A stretch of DNA of 64,000 nucleotides from Jiella flava (GCF_017349315.1 NZ_JAFMPP010000001.1:496001-560000); one strand, 5' to 3'; positions 43,678 to 53,908 are shown, counted from the first letter of the stretch. The notes: a model not told the origin generated them from the sequence alone. Program-made: numbers and translations.

Positions 43678-46600
43678 GCCCGCTCGCACCGCTCTTCGTC
43701 GACGAGGATACCAAGCGCCGCCAGGCGATCGCCTCCGATCCCGGCACCTCGGTCTTCGTGTCGGCCAATGCCGGCTCCGGCAAGACCCATGTGTTGACCG
43801 AGCGGGTGGTGCGGCTGCTCCTCTCCGGCGTCGATCCGTCGAAGATCCTCTGCCTCACCTTCACCAAGGCGGCCGCGGCCGAAATGTCGGCCCGCGTCTT
43901 CGCCCGACTCGGCGAATGGGCGACAATGCCCGACGAAGCGCTGGCGGGTGCGCTTGAACGGCTCGACGCCAGGCGTCCGCCGAATGCCGCGCGGCTGGCC
44001 GAAGCCCGCCAGCTCTTTGCCCGGGCGCTGGAGACGCCCGGTGGTCTGAAGATCCAGACGATCCACGCCTTTTGCGAGGCGATCCTCCACCAGTTTCCAC
44101 TGGAGGCGGACGTCCCCGGCCATTTCGAGGTGATGGACGACGCCGAGAGCGCCCGGCTGCTCGCCGAAACCCGCAAACGGCTTTTGACTGGCAGTGCCCA
44201 TATGCCCGGCCATGCCGCGAAAAATCTCGCCGAAGCCTTTGCCGAGGCGCTCGAGGTGGCCGGCGAGTTCGGCCTCGACAAGCTCCTCGCCGACATCGCT
44301 TTCAAACGCGACGAGGTGTTCCGGCATCTCGAAGAGGCAGGCGGCCTCGACGAGGCGATCGCCCGTCTCGCTCGGGCGCTCGCGATCGGAGAAGGCGACC
44401 AACCCGCCGCGACCCTGGCCGAGGCGCTCGCCTGCCCACATCTCGACCCGGCGACCTGCGACGTCCTCAGGATTGCGACGCTGGCCTCGAAAGCGGCCAC
44501 CGACGCGAAATTCGCCGATCGGCTGGCGTCATTTCGCGACGACAAGGCGGCACCGGAAGACCGGTTTGCCGCCTATCGCGCCATCGGCCTCGATTCCAAG
44601 GGGGAGGTGCGGTCCTCCCTGAACAGACTCGTCACCAAGGCTGTCGCCGAATTCATTCCCGATCTGCTGGAACGGGTGCAGGCGGCGGGAGAGCGGGCAA
44701 AGGCGATCGACGAGCGCCGCGCAACCCTGCGGCTATTTGGCGCCAGCCGCGCGGCGCTGACCATCGCCGACGCCTTCGAGCGCGAATACGCCGCGCTGAA
44801 ACGCCGGCGCGGCCGGCTCGATTTCACCGACCTCATCGCCCAAACCGCCGATCTGCTCTTGCGTTCGGAAGCCTCGGCCTGGGTGCATTACAAGCTCGAC
44901 CAGGGCATCGACCACATCCTGATCGACGAGGCGCAGGATACCAGCCCCCGGCAATGGCAGGTGATGCGCGAGCTGGCCGAAGAGTTCTTCGCCGGCACAG
45001 GCAGTCACAATCGCCGCCGCACGCTGTTTGCGGTCGGCGACGAGAAGCAGTCGATCTACTCGTTTCAGGGCGCCTCGCCGCAGATGTTCGATGACGAGCG
45101 TCGCCGGGTCGAGCGACGCGCCGGCGAGGCCGAGCTCGCCTTTGAGGCGATCCAGCTCAACCGCTCCTTCCGCACGGTCGAGACGGTGCTGTCGGCAGTC
45201 GATCAGGTCTTTGCCGATCCGGACAACCGGAAGGGCCTTTCGGCCAGCGGCGAAGCCCCGGTCCACACCGCCGCCCGGCGCGACGGGCCGGGCCTCGTCG
45301 AGATCTGGCCGCCGTTTCAGGCCGTAGCCCAAGATGAGCCCGAGGACTGGACGCTGCCGCTCGACGTCGAGCCGCAGACCTCGCCGGCCAATCGCCTCGC
45401 CACCCGCATCGCCGATCAGATCGCGGCCTGGCTCGGCGATCCGATCCTGGTCAAGGGCGAGCGCCGGGCGCTCAATCCCGGCGACGTCATGGTGCTGGTG
45501 CGCAAGCGGTCCGGCTTCGGCGCGGCGCTGGCCGCCGCCCTGCGCGACCGCCACATCGCCGTCGCCGGCACCGACCGGCTGGCGATCACCGATCACATCG
45601 CCATCGAGGATCTGATGGCGCTCGGCCGGGTGGTGGCGAATTTCGACGACGACCTGTCGCTCGCCGCCGTATTGAAAAGCCCGCTCTTTAACTTTTCCGA
45701 CGACGAGCTGATGGGGCTTGCTCTGTCGCGCGAAGGGACGATGCCGCTTTCCCTCGGCCTGCGGCTGCTTGCTGGCGAAAATGGCCTTGACCGGCTGCCG
45801 GAGGTCGTGCCCGACGGATCCGCGGCGATCGCCCTTCTCGAAAAGGCAAAGGCGGCCATCGCACGCCTCGACACGCTGCGCGATCGCGCCGGCTTCCAGG
45901 GCGTGTTCGAATTCTATGCCCGCATCCTCGGCCCGGAGGGCGGACGGAAGGCGCTCGTCGCACGGCTCGGCCGCGATGCCGGCGAGGTCATCGACGCCTT
46001 CCTCGATCTCGCTTTGGCCAAGGAGGAGGCTGGCGTCACCGGCCTCGACGCCTTCCTCGCCGAACTTTCCGAAAGCCCGCCGACGTTGAAGCGTGAACTT
46101 GGCCACGGTCGCGGCGAGGTGCGCATTTTGACCGTCCACGCCTCGAAGGGCCTCGAAGCCCCGGTGGTCTTTCTGGTCGATCCGGGCTCGGCGGCCTTTT
46201 CCGCCAGCCACGGCGCCAGCCTGATTGCCTTCGATCCGATGCCGGGCTTGCGGCCAGGTCAGGCGCCGGGCTTTCTCTGGTGCCCGTCGAAGGCGCTGCG
46301 CAACAATGCGGTCGAGGCGCTGAAGCACACCGAAAAGGCCCGCGCCGAAGACGAGTATCGCCGGCTGCTCTATGTCGGCATGACCCGCGCCGCCGACCGG
46401 TTGGTGATCTGTGGGCTGGCGCCGCAACGCGGGCCCAATCCGGAAAGCTGGCTGCAGCGAGCGATCGGCGCGTTGCAGGATCAGGCCGATGCGATCACCG
46501 ACGCCGGCGGTGAGGCGATCGCCTGGCGGATCGGCGCTGCGGCGGGCGGTGACAAGCTCGCTCCCGAGCGGCAGCGGCCGACAGCCATGCCGAAACTGCC

Positions 46601-47342
46601 GCTGTCGATGCTTGCGCCGGAGATTTTGCCGCCGCGGCCGCTGTCGCCGTCGCTCGCCGGCGCCGCCGCCGAAATCCTGCCCGAGCCGCAGGCCGAGGCG
46701 GACGAAACGCCGCCGCCCCACCCCTCGCCGGTGCTGAGCGCCGCAGCCATACCGTCCTTGGCGATTCGCCGTGGCCTGGCCGCCCACCGCATGCTGGAGT
46801 TTTTGCCCGATCTTGCGCCTGAGGATCGTCCGCGGGCTGCGCGTGCGATTTTGACGGCGCTCGCCCACGACCTGCCGGTGGATGAGGGCGAGGCCCTGAT
46901 GCGGCAGGTGCTGGCGGTGATGGCAGAGCCCGCCTTCGCGCCGATCTTTGCGCCGGGCAGCCGGGCCGAGGTGGCGGTGGCCGGCGACGTCACGCTCGCC
47001 GGCAGACAGTTCACCGTCAACGGCATGATCGATCGTCTGGCGGTCACCGCCGACGCGGTGCTGATCGTCGACTACAAGACCAACCGCCTGGCGCCACGCG
47101 ATCTTTCCGCCGTCCCCGACGCCTATGTCGTGCAGCTGGCGCTTTATCGCGCGCTGATCCAGCCGCTCTATCTGGGCAAACGCGTCGACGCGGCGCTGAT
47201 CTTTACCGAGGCGCCGCGGCTGATCGCCATTGCGCCGGAGCGGCTGGATGCAGCGCTCGCCAAGCGCCCGGCCTCCAATGCCGCAAGCCCCACTGTTTCA
47301 ACCGCGAAAACGCAGCGTCCGACGAATGGCGACCTTGCTTGA
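43674..47342 (+). CDS. addA: Double-strand break repair helicase-nuclease AddA
   Basis: 1222 residues. UvrD/Rep-type ATPase and nuclease subunit. Walker [16 protein letters not shown] near residue 32; [15 protein letters not shown] (motif Ia) near 62; [13 protein letters not shown] (motif II) near 418; [18 protein letters not shown] (motif III) near 455; [16 protein letters not shown] (motif V) near 818 and [13 protein letters not shown] (motif VI) near 901. The C-terminal nuclease has [16 protein letters not shown] near 1128. Coupled to addB by a 4-nt overlap and followed by trxA after 56 nt. Confidence 0.96.
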   Translation: MSPLAPLFVDEDTKRRQAIASDPGTSVFVSANAGSGKTHVLTERVVRLLLSGVDPSKILCLTFTKAAAAEMSARVFARLGEWATMPDEALAGALERLDARRPPNAARLAEARQLFARALETPGGLKIQTIHAFCEAILHQFPLEADVPGHFEVMDDAESARLLAETRKRLLTGSAHMPGHAAKNLAEAFAEALEVAGEFGLDKLLADIAFKRDEVFRHLEEAGGLDEAIARLARALAIGEGDQPAATLAEALACPHLDPATCDVLRIATLASKAATDAKFADRLASFRDDKAAPEDRFAAYRAIGLDSKGEVRSSLNRLVTKAVAEFIPDLLERVQAAGERAKAIDERRATLRLFGASRAALTIADAFEREYAALKRRRGRLDFTDLIAQTADLLLRSEASAWVHYKLDQGIDHILIDEAQDTSPRQWQVMRELAEEFFAGTGSHNRRRTLFAVGDEKQSIYSFQGASPQMFDDERRRVERRAGEAELAFEAIQLNRSFRTVETVLSAVDQVFADPDNRKGLSASGEAPVHTAARRDGPGLVEIWPPFQAVAQDEPEDWTLPLDVEPQTSPANRLATRIADQIAAWLGDPILVKGERRALNPGDVMVLVRKRSGFGAALAAALRDRHIAVAGTDRLAITDHIAIEDLMALGRVVANFDDDLSLAAVLKSPLFNFSDDELMGLALSREGTMPLSLGLRLLAGENGLDRLPEVVPDGSAAIALLEKAKAAIARLDTLRDRAGFQGVFEFYARILGPEGGRKALVARLGRDAGEVIDAFLDLALAKEEAGVTGLDAFLAELSESPPTLKRELGHGRGEVRILTVHASKGLEAPVVFLVDPGSAAFSASHGASLIAFDPMPGLRPGQAPGFLWCPSKALRNNAVEALKHTEKARAEDEYRRLLYVGMTRAADRLVICGLAPQRGPNPESWLQRAIGALQDQADAITDAGGEAIAWRIGAAAGGDKLAPERQRPTAMPKLPLSMLAPEILPPRPLSPSLAGAAAEILPEPQAEADETPPPHPSPVLSAAAIPSLAIRRGLAAHRMLEFLPDLAPEDRPRAARAILTALAHDLPVDEGEALMRQVLAVMAEPAFAPIFAPGSRAEVAVAGDVTLAGRQFTVNGMIDRLAVTADAVLIVDYKTNRLAPRDLSAVPDAYVVQLALYRALIQPLYLGKRVDAALIFTEAPRLIAIAPERLDAALAKRPASNAASPTVSTAKTQRPTNGDLA

Positions 47343-47398
47343 ATTGCTTCAGCAGCAAGGCTACCTATTCGAACGAACCATCACATGAGGAGCCGGAT

Positions 47399-47716
47399 AT
47401 GGCCACCAAGAAAGTCGATGCCCAGAACTTCAAGACCGACGTGCTCGAAAGCGACAAGCCGGTGGTCGTCGACTTCTGGGCCGAGTGGTGCGGGCCGTGC
47501 AAGATGATTGCGCCGAGCCTCGAAGAGATCTCGGAAGAAATGACCGACGTCGCCGTCGCCAAGATCAATATCGACGAGAACCCGGATATCGCCGCCCAGT
47601 TCGGCGTGCGCTCGATCCCGACGCTTTTGCTGTTCAAGAACGGCGAGCCGGCCGCGGTGCAGGTCGGCGCCCAATCGAAGTCGAAGCTCGTCGACTGGAT
47701 CAAGGGCGCGGCCTGA
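47399..47716 (+). CDS. trxA: Thioredoxin 1
   Basis: 105 residues from the ATG at 47399 (GAGGAG site at 47387-47392). Cytoplasmic disulfide reductase. [20 protein letters not shown] holds the W-C-G-P-C redox site at residues 32-36, and [10 protein letters not shown] the conserved cis-proline near 75. Length and motifs are those of bacterial thioredoxin 1. Last gene of the conserved addB-addA-trxA run; folC, which usually follows within a few kb in this order, is here about 15 kb away. Confidence 0.96.
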   Translation: MATKKVDAQNFKTDVLESDKPVVVDFWAEWCGPCKMIAPSLEEISEEMTDVAVAKINIDENPDIAAQFGVRSIPTLLLFKNGEPAAVQVGAQSKSKLVDWIKGAA

Positions 47717-47934
47717 GCCGTATCGCTCCCATCGCTCCGTGACGGTCCGCTGCATTTGCCCGTCTGGCTCGAAGCGATAATTGGCGGCGCCCCTACGGCG
47801 GAATAAGCTCACAAACATCCATCAGCCGACTTGGTGACTTGGTATCGGGCGAGACAACGTATCGACGCTCCATACCTGGATCGCCCTGCGTCCGGTCGGA
47901 CGCGGAACGGTCGCTCTACCCCTTTGAATCGACG

Positions 47935-47972
47935 CATCGGCCCGAAAATCGATTCCGATTTTCGGGCCGATG
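47935..47972. repeat. REP-like palindrome, copy 3 (perfect)
   Basis: 17-bp perfect arms: CATCGGCCCGAAAATCG, loop ATTC, CGATTTTCGGGCCGATG. The best copy of the family found at 5996, 36254 and 61794. Confidence 0.85.
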
Positions 47973-47999
47973 TTTTAGCGCGTCCTGAACATCAGGCGG

Positions 48000-48242
48000 A
48001 TCGGGATCCGGCGTTTCGATGGAGTTGCAGCATTCTTCTAACTGGACGCGGCCGAGGAGGATGCTGATCTTGTTCCAGAGATCGTCGACGGTTTGCCGTT
48101 TTGGCCGATGCAGCAGATGCTTGAGCTTGGCGAAGGCCTGTTCGATCGCGTTGGGATCGGGCGAATAGGGCGGCAGGTGGAGCCTTTCGCCGCCTGCCGC
48201 TTCGATCAATCCGGTGACATGAGCGCCGTTGTGGGCGGTGAC
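48000..48242 (-). pseudogene. IS630-family transposase remnant (C-terminal part)
   Basis: The reverse strand encodes AHNGAHVTGLIEAAGGERL, then LPPYSPDPNAIEQAFAKLKH and a TVDDLWNKI stretch: the D-N/H-x-x-x-H ... PPYSPDxNPIE ... K-x-x-L pattern at the end of IS630-type DDE transposases. Only about 80 residues are left. The N-terminal HTH and the first catalytic aspartate are missing, the usual DN start is HN, and no terminal inverted repeats were found. The frame continues into the neighbouring REP palindrome, so the element is a dead fragment. Confidence 0.75.
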
Positions 48243-48369
48243 GCGCCTCTTGGCGTTCGAAGCGTTTTCAGCTGGAATTTTCCACGGATGATCCCGGAAT
48301 CGGGACGATGAGAATTCCATGAAGAAGTCAACGTTCACAGCGGCGCAGATCGCTTTCATGTCAAAATAG

Positions 48370-48480
48370 GCCGATCAGGGCCCGTCGTTGCTGAGGGGCT
48401 GCCGGAAGGCCGGGTTTCGGACGCGACCGTCGACAATTGGCGCAAGCGCTACGGCGCAAGGCCGCGCGACCGGGGTCGAT
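48370..48480 (+). pseudogene. Possible IS3-type transposase OrfA remnant
   Basis: One frame reads EGLPEGRVSDATVDNWRKRY, like the helix-turn-helix C-terminus of OrfA (V-S-D-A-T-[FY]-x-x-W-[RK]-x-[KR]-[YF]-G). It is too short and too degenerate for a firm call. Confidence 0.35.
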
Positions 48481-48692
48481 TGGCCATCACATGCCGCGCG
48501 GCGGCATTGTCTGCTTCGCTCCTTTGCCGGCGACAGTGAAAAAAGAAATCAATGATGTCGCGTTGATCGCCGGCGGTGCCGTTCACAGCAAAGAGCCCCG
48601 GCCTCCCGCAAGCGTTGCCGACAGATCGTGTTAAAGTCTTAAAATACAATCCAAACGGCCGTAAAAATAAAGATATTCCCTTTCGGATTTCT

Positions 48693-49367
48693 CTAAAAGT
48701 TTGTGCCTTCAAGAATATCCATGCGCATCGCTTCGGCGGCGGCTCCGCCGTCTCTTGATACAATCGCATCATAAACGTCTCGGTGCCGCCGAGCGGAAAT
48801 AAAGAACAGAGCTTGATTGGGCACAGTTCGCCGCACCGATGGCCCGATATGCATCCACAACGGCTCAAGGATATTTTTGATAAAGGAAATTTTGCTCATT
48901 TCCGCGACTTGCATGTGGAAATGATAGTTCGCTTCCAGGAAAAGGTCGACGTCATCTTGCTCCGTCGATTTCTCGATTTCTTCGACATAAGATAGCAGGA
49001 TCTCCAATTCCTTTTCGCTTCGATGAACCGCAGCTTGTTCGGCAGCTGCTCCCTCCAAAATGATCCGCAACGTACAAATGTCACCAAGCTGCTTCGCGCT
49101 GAATTCCGGAACCATCATAGTTCGGTTTGCTGCCGAAACGACGCAGCCGACACTTTCCAATCGCTGCAGCGCATCTCGAACAGGCATCAGGCTTGTGCCG
49201 AGACTTTGAGCGAGTCCGCGCAACGGCAACTTTTGGCCCGGCACGAACCGGCCCATCATCAAGTTGCGCTTCATCTGGTTGTAGATTTGTTCGTGCAGCA
49301 TCTCCCGAGACACGGGAGCGAGATCGGGGTCTAGCTGCACATCAATTGCTTTTTGGTCGCCAGCCAA
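48693..49367 (-). CDS. GntR-family regulator with FCD domain (FadR subfamily)
   Basis: 224 residues; TTG start at 49367 with AAAGGA 10 nt upstream. Winged-helix domain in residues 18-85 (LHEQIYNQMKRNLMMGRFVP, LPLRGLAQSLGTSLMPVRDA) and an all-helical FCD ligand-binding domain, with N-Y-H-F-H near residue 148 and a later R-R-H-R-D-V-Y. FCD regulators bind an organic acid through a metal and are usually repressors of the divergent catabolic operon. The intergenic region contains two GTTATAAC palindromes, the expected operators. Probably controls pxpA and the following genes. Confidence 0.9.
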   Translation of the reverse strand: MAGDQKAIDVQLDPDLAPVSREMLHEQIYNQMKRNLMMGRFVPGQKLPLRGLAQSLGTSLMPVRDALQRLESVGCVVSAANRTMMVPEFSAKQLGDICTLRIILEGAAAEQAAVHRSEKELEILLSYVEEIEKSTEQDDVDLFLEANYHFHMQVAEMSKISFIKNILEPLWMHIGPSVRRTVPNQALFFISARRHRDVYDAIVSRDGGAAAEAMRMDILEGTNF

Positions 49368-49392
49368 GGTGAATTCCTTTCGGTGCTATTTC

Positions 49393-49402
49393 TGTTATAA
49401 CA
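49393..49402. promoter_or_regulatory. Operator candidate 1 (TGTTATAACA)
   Basis: A perfect palindrome just before the GntR gene start. The GTTATAACAC core is repeated at 49458, 64 bp centre to centre, about six helical turns. Likely binding sites for the adjacent FCD regulator. Confidence 0.6.
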
Positions 49403-49457
49403 CTAAACGACAAACTTGACTCAAGAGAAAATCACCGTCACATTTGCGATTAAATCC

Positions 49458-49465
49458 GTTATAAC
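49458..49465. promoter_or_regulatory. Operator candidate 2 (GTTATAAC)
   Basis: The GTTATAACAC core recurs here, 26 bp before the pxpA start, placed to block transcription of pxpA. Same orientation as site 1, which allows looping between the two bound dimers. Confidence 0.6.
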
Positions 49466-49490
49466 ACCAGACGGAACGGGGGAACGAGGA

Positions 49491-50213
49491 ATGGTCACGC
49501 TGAATTGTGACATGGGTGAGAGCTACGGGAATTGGCAATTCGGCGACGACGCCGGGATCATGCCCTACGTCGACTGCGCCAATATCGCCTGTGGCTTCCA
49601 CGCCGGTGATCCCATCACGATGCACAAAGCTGTCGCGCTCGCTGTGGATCACGGCAAAGATATCGGTGCGCACCCCTCCCTGCCTGATCGAGAAGGGTTT
49701 GGCCGGCGCGAGATGCGGCTGCCGCCTGAAGAACTTCGGGCCGCCTTCATCTACCAGATCGGCGCCCTCGCCGGCGTTGCTCGCGCGCACGGCGCGTCCC
49801 TGTCTCACGTCAAGCCACACGGCATCATCTATGGAATGGCGGCTCGCGAGGACGTCTACGCAGTCGCAATAGCCCAAGCCGTGAAAGTCTTCGATCTTCC
49901 CCTTTTCGGAATGGCGGGCACTCAGCACGAATTAGCCGCGGAGGCGGTCGGCGTTCCCTTCGTGGGGGAATTCTTCGCCGATCTCAATTACGGGCCTGCG
50001 GGCCAGCTGATCATTCCGCGCATTCATTCTGCCATCGATCTCGACAAGGCATCGGCACGGCTCGCGCGCGCCCTGGCGGAGGGCAAGGTCCAGTCCGTGG
50101 AAGGTAACGACGTCGATATCCGATTTTCCACCGTTTGCATTCACTCAGATCCCCCGAACTCCCGAGAAGTTGCCGCTACCATGCGCCGTGTATTGGATAC
50201 CGTAAAACGGTAG
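49491..50213 (+). CDS. pxpA: 5-oxoprolinase subunit PxpA-like (LamB/YcsF family)
   Basis: 240 residues from the ATG at 49491, which is directly preceded by GAGGA. Family signatures: LNCDMGESYGNWQFGDD at residue 3, CANIACGFHAGDP near 29, IGAHPSLPDREGFGRREM near 58, VKPHGIIYG near 104, FFADLNYGPAGQLIIPR near 158. Catalytic histidines and aspartates of the carbohydrate-deacetylase-like fold are intact. With PxpB and PxpC it opens a cyclic amide. It stands apart from pxpB/C, separated by the transporter and aminotransferase genes. Divergent from the GntR gene. Confidence 0.9.
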   Translation: MVTLNCDMGESYGNWQFGDDAGIMPYVDCANIACGFHAGDPITMHKAVALAVDHGKDIGAHPSLPDREGFGRREMRLPPEELRAAFIYQIGALAGVARAHGASLSHVKPHGIIYGMAAREDVYAVAIAQAVKVFDLPLFGMAGTQHELAAEAVGVPFVGEFFADLNYGPAGQLIIPRIHSAIDLDKASARLARALAEGKVQSVEGNDVDIRFSTVCIHSDPPNSREVAATMRRVLDTVKR

Positions 50214-50279
50214 TCCAAAGGGGCGTGAAGACCCCGATCTATAGGGAAAAGCTAAATCTCAACAGAGGAAAATAGAAAT

Positions 50280-51356
50280 ATGAAGAAGCTTCTCTTGTCC
50301 GGTATCATGGCATTACTTGCCGGAACGTCAGTCAGCGTGGCGGCATATGCTGCCGATGGCCCTGAAAAATTCCCCGTTCAATTGGTTGACGGTGACAAGA
50401 AGACGGATTCCGAATGGACGCTACTCAAAAAAGATGAGGTGAAGAAGCCCTGGAATATTTGCGTCCTCTTCCCGCATTTGAAGGATAGTTATTGGGTTGC
50501 GGCAGATTACGGCATCGCCGATGAAATCCATCGTACCGGCACTGCGATGACCCTCTACGAGGCCGGCGGTTACACCAACCTGTCGACGCAGCTCTCGCAG
50601 CTCGACAACTGCATTGCGCAAAAGTTCGACGGCATTATTCTTGGCGCCATCAGCGCAGACGGCGTCGGCCCGCTGGTCAAGAAGGCGACGGACGCCGGAA
50701 TTCCGGTCATCGATTTTGTGAATGGCGTCAACGAGCCGAGCGTGTCTGGCCATGCTCTCGTATCGTTTTACGATCTGGCTTACACGACCGGCAAATATCT
50801 GGTCGATCAGGCGAAGGGAAAGAAGCAAGTGGTCGGCTTTTTCCCCGGGCCACAGGGCGCTGGCTGGTCCGACGACGCCGTGAGGGGCTTTAACGACGCC
50901 ATCAAGGGTTCGTCGGTCGAGCTGGCCGTGACAAGGCGCGGCGATACCGGCCTGAACACGCAACTCGACCTGATCAACAATGCCCTGCAGACTTATGACA
51001 ACATCAACTGGCTGGTCGGCGTCGACATTGCTGCTCAGGCCGCGGCTGTCGCCGTCAGAAACGCAAACATGCAGGGCAAAATCAACGTCGCGGCGTTCGA
51101 TATTATTCCGCCGGTGTATGACGACATCGCAGCGGGAGCGACAAAAGCGTCGCCAACGGATTTCACGGTGCTCCAAGGCCGGCTCGCTGTCGACATGATC
51201 CTGAGGTTGCTCGAAGGCCAGAAGCTGGCAGCCAAAAGGGCTGGGCCGAAGCCTGAAATGGTCACCTCGGACAACTATAAGGACTTCACCAAGACCGACA
51301 TGTTTGCGCCAGCCGGCTATCAGGTCGAATTTTCGATCGAAGCGACGAAAAAGTGA
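50280..51356 (+). CDS. ABC transporter periplasmic binding protein, TorT-like
   Basis: 358 residues. Signal peptide MKKLLLSGIMALLAGTSVSV with cleavage near AYA-ADG. The type I periplasmic-binding fold follows: ICVLFPHLKDSYWVAADYGI near residue 60, YEAGGYTNLSTQLSQLDNCI near 96, DGIILGAISADGVG near 118. It resembles TorT and the galactose/ribose-binding family rather than amino-acid binding proteins. It belongs with the ATPase and permease that follow (3-4 nt overlaps). The ligand is not predictable from sequence; the locus points to a small neutral or zwitterionic amide. Confidence 0.85.
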   Translation: MKKLLLSGIMALLAGTSVSVAAYAADGPEKFPVQLVDGDKKTDSEWTLLKKDEVKKPWNICVLFPHLKDSYWVAADYGIADEIHRTGTAMTLYEAGGYTNLSTQLSQLDNCIAQKFDGIILGAISADGVGPLVKKATDAGIPVIDFVNGVNEPSVSGHALVSFYDLAYTTGKYLVDQAKGKKQVVGFFPGPQGAGWSDDAVRGFNDAIKGSSVELAVTRRGDTGLNTQLDLINNALQTYDNINWLVGVDIAAQAAAVAVRNANMQGKINVAAFDIIPPVYDDIAAGATKASPTDFTVLQGRLAVDMILRLLEGQKLAAKRAGPKPEMVTSDNYKDFTKTDMFAPAGYQVEFSIEATKK

Positions 51357-52891
51357 TGCCGGTTCAAACTCATGCGGTGGAGGGCGAGGTGTTTGCCTCG
51401 CTCTCCAACGCATCCAAATTTTACGGCAGCTTTGCGGCCCTCAAGGATGTGAGCATCAAGCTTTCCTGCGGTGAAGTGCATATGCTCCTCGGCGAAAACG
51501 GAGCGGGCAAGTCAACGCTCGTCTCCCTGCTCACCGGAACGAACAGACTTGACGAGGGCAAACGGACTCTTCGTGGTGCCGATTGTCCAAACCTCACGCC
51601 GCTTGAAGCGCGTGAGGCGGGCATCAACACCGTCCTCCAGGATTTTGGTCTGGCGCCGACGCTTACGGCCGTCGAAAATTATACGCTTGGCCGAGAGAAA
51701 ACAAAGGGCGGGTTTCTCGATAAGGCGCAAATGAGGGCCGACATGATCCGAGCGATGGAAAAGCTCGGAGTTTCCATCGATCCGGACGCACGCGTCGACA
51801 CTCTCACCCGTGCGGAGCAACAACTTCTGGAAATTGTTCGGGCCCTTGGTGGGAAGCCTGGCGCGCTCATACTCGACGAACCAACGGCCACGCTGAGCCA
51901 TGACGAATCCGAACATCTCTTTTCGGCGGTTCAGCTATTGCGCAGCGAAGGCTGGGCTATTCTTTATATCAGTCACCGAATGGAAGAAATTCGGCGGCTG
52001 GGCGATGTCGTCACGATCCTCCGTGATGGTCGGTTTGTCGGGTGCCACCGTCTTGCAGACGTCAGCAACGACCAGATGATCACCGAAATGGTCGGGCGGG
52101 AGATGGCGAACTTCTATCCGGAAATTCCCCACAATCCCACGACAGTCGCCCTTGAGGTCAAAGGGCTTTCTTCTGGCCAGAAGGTCAGGGACATATCTTT
52201 TGCCGTTCGGGCGGGGGAGATTGTCGGGCTCGGTGGGCTGGTGGGCTGCGGCAAGGCGGAAGTGGCGCGTGCCATATTCGGTCTTCAGCCGATCGACGAT
52301 GGCCAGGTCATCGTTGCCGGGACTCGCATTTCAAAGCCGACGCCTGCCGCCATGCTCGATTGTGGCCTGGTCTATCTGCCGCAAGATCGTCGCGGCGAAG
52401 CGCTCGCTCTTAACCGCTCTGTCGCCGAGAATATTGTCGTAGAGGTCCTAGGCGAGAAAAATTCCGCGACTGCTGGCTTTGTAAAGACCTCCGTCCTCGG
52501 CCGTCTTGTCGCGGACGTTATGACAAGGCTCAAGGTGCAGCCGGCAGAGCCGAGAAAGCTCGTCCAAGAACTTTCCGGCGGCAATCAACAAAAGGTGGTT
52601 CTTGGTCGCGCTTTATCGCGCAGCAGAAAAATTTTCGCCTTTGACGAGCCCACTGCCGGCATCGATGTCGGCGCGCGACTGGACTTTTATAAACAGCTCC
52701 AGCAGCTCTGCGCCGAGGGTGCAGCCATTCTTTTTATCAGTTCCGACCTGCAAGAACTCGTTCATCTTTCCCATCGGATCTACGTCATGCACGAGGGCTT
52801 CTGCACGGCCGAACTCGACCAAGGTCAGATCACTGAGGAACGCGTAATTGCCTACGCATTCGGCGAAAAACCGAAAGAGGACATTCAATGA
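51356..52891 (+). CDS. Sugar-type ABC transporter ATP-binding protein (two ABC domains)
   Basis: 511 residues; the stop of the binding protein and this ATG share one base (TGATG; GTG at 51353 possible). RbsA/XylG type. Domain 1: Walker A LLGENGAGKSTLVSLL near residue 43, Walker B LILDEPTATLS near 171 and a weak signature (TRAEQQLLEIVRAL). Domain 2: degenerate Walker A GGLVGCGKAEVARAIFGL near 295, strong signature LSGGNQQKVVLGRALSRS near 405 and FAFDEPTAGIDVGARLD near 426. This asymmetry is normal for the family. Energises uptake with the permease downstream. Confidence 0.93.
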   Translation: MPVQTHAVEGEVFASLSNASKFYGSFAALKDVSIKLSCGEVHMLLGENGAGKSTLVSLLTGTNRLDEGKRTLRGADCPNLTPLEAREAGINTVLQDFGLAPTLTAVENYTLGREKTKGGFLDKAQMRADMIRAMEKLGVSIDPDARVDTLTRAEQQLLEIVRALGGKPGALILDEPTATLSHDESEHLFSAVQLLRSEGWAILYISHRMEEIRRLGDVVTILRDGRFVGCHRLADVSNDQMITEMVGREMANFYPEIPHNPTTVALEVKGLSSGQKVRDISFAVRAGEIVGLGGLVGCGKAEVARAIFGLQPIDDGQVIVAGTRISKPTPAAMLDCGLVYLPQDRRGEALALNRSVAENIVVEVLGEKNSATAGFVKTSVLGRLVADVMTRLKVQPAEPRKLVQELSGGNQQKVVLGRALSRSRKIFAFDEPTAGIDVGARLDFYKQLQQLCAEGAAILFISSDLQELVHLSHRIYVMHEGFCTAELDQGQITEERVIAYAFGEKPKEDIQ

Positions 52892-53907
52892 CAAATGCAA
52901 GATCTTCGGCGGGCAATGCGCCATCCACTCCAGCGAATGCGGTCTCCAAGCTTCTCAGCTTCGGTGCGCTTCCGATCGTCCTCATAATCTGCATCATCAT
53001 TTTCCAGATTGGCAATCCGCGTTTTCTGTCTGCACCCAATGTGTTGAACATGACGCAGCAAGCCGTCTACTTGCTGCTGATCGCTTTTGGCCAAATGCTC
53101 GTGTTGCTGGCCGGTGGATTTGATCTGTCGGTCGGTGCCGTGGTGGCTCTCACGTCAATCGTGTCCGCGAAGGTCATGGTTGCTGTCTCGCTCGCCTATC
53201 CGGACGCGCCGTACCTGACCATCACCGCCGGATTTCTGGCAACGATGTTGGTTGGTCTTGCCTGCGGCTGGGTCAACGGGTTCGGAGTCGCGATTATGAA
53301 GGTGAACGCCTTTATCGTCACCCTCGCAACATCGTCGATCTTCGCCGGGGTGACGCTTGTGACGTCACAGGGCATCCAGGTCTCCGGCCTCCCGCGTGAT
53401 TTTGTCTACGGCATTGGTTCCGGGTATTTCATGGGCCTTCCTGTTTCGCTCTATTTTGCCGTTCCGGCCGTTGCCGCGGTCTTCCTTCTGGTCCGCCATA
53501 TGCGCTTTGGCCGTTACATCTATGCGATCGGCTCGAATGTGAGATCCGCGGTGGTCGCAGGAGTCAACATCAACCGCTATCTGATGGCCTGCTACATGCT
53601 TTGCGCCACCATGACCGCCTTCGCCGGGTGGTTGTTGACGGCCCGCGTTTCATCGGGAGAGCCGATGCTCGGTGGTGAATTCCCACTGCAATCCATTGCA
53701 GCGGCTGTCATCGGCGGATGTTCGCTTCGTGGCGGTGAAGGGTCTCCGTTCGGTGTCCTTCTCGGCGTCATCTTTATCACGGTCGTGAAAAACGGAATGG
53801 ACCTGCTCCGGATCGGCTCGAACTATCAAATGATTGTTTTCGGTGTCGTCCTGGTTGGTGCTGTGGTTCTCGATCGCTACCGACTTGAAAGGGCAGCCAA
53901 GCGCTAG
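52888..53907 (+). CDS. ABC transporter permease, RbsC-like
   Basis: 339 residues, 8-10 hydrophobic segments. Conserved regions of the BPD_transp_2 family: GQMLVLLAGGFDLSVGAVVAL near residue 69, GLACGWVNGFGVAIMKVNAFIVTLATSSIF near 128 and IAAAVIGGCSLRGGEGSPFG near 270. It overlaps the ATPase gene by 4 nt and forms the inner-membrane channel of the importer. One permease gene for a homodimer. Confidence 0.92.
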   Translation: MTNARSSAGNAPSTPANAVSKLLSFGALPIVLIICIIIFQIGNPRFLSAPNVLNMTQQAVYLLLIAFGQMLVLLAGGFDLSVGAVVALTSIVSAKVMVAVSLAYPDAPYLTITAGFLATMLVGLACGWVNGFGVAIMKVNAFIVTLATSSIFAGVTLVTSQGIQVSGLPRDFVYGIGSGYFMGLPVSLYFAVPAVAAVFLLVRHMRFGRYIYAIGSNVRSAVVAGVNINRYLMACYMLCATMTAFAGWLLTARVSSGEPMLGGEFPLQSIAAAVIGGCSLRGGEGSPFGVLLGVIFITVVKNGMDLLRIGSNYQMIVFGVVLVGAVVLDRYRLERAAKR

Positions 53908-53908
53908 A

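Larger units (their letters stand above)
47717..48692. other. 976-bp region of transposase debris and repeats
   Basis: The left edge of the inserted segment. It contains a REP palindrome (47935-47972), part of an IS630-type transposase (48000-48242, minus) and a possible IS3-type OrfA remnant (48370-48480, plus). No intact gene. Confidence 0.65.

Noticed and set aside
41848-43689. A 613-residue reverse frame opposite addB
   Set aside because: Shadow of addB caused by high GC at third positions.
44733-46868. A 711-residue reverse frame opposite addA
   Set aside because: Shadow of addA; no motif, and addA helicase motifs are intact on the other strand.
49491-50213. Plain 5-oxoproline recycling (PxpABC housekeeping)
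   Set aside because: The associated importer, omega-aminotransferase, semialdehyde dehydrogenase and biotin carboxylase/carrier would be superfluous; kept only as an alternative.
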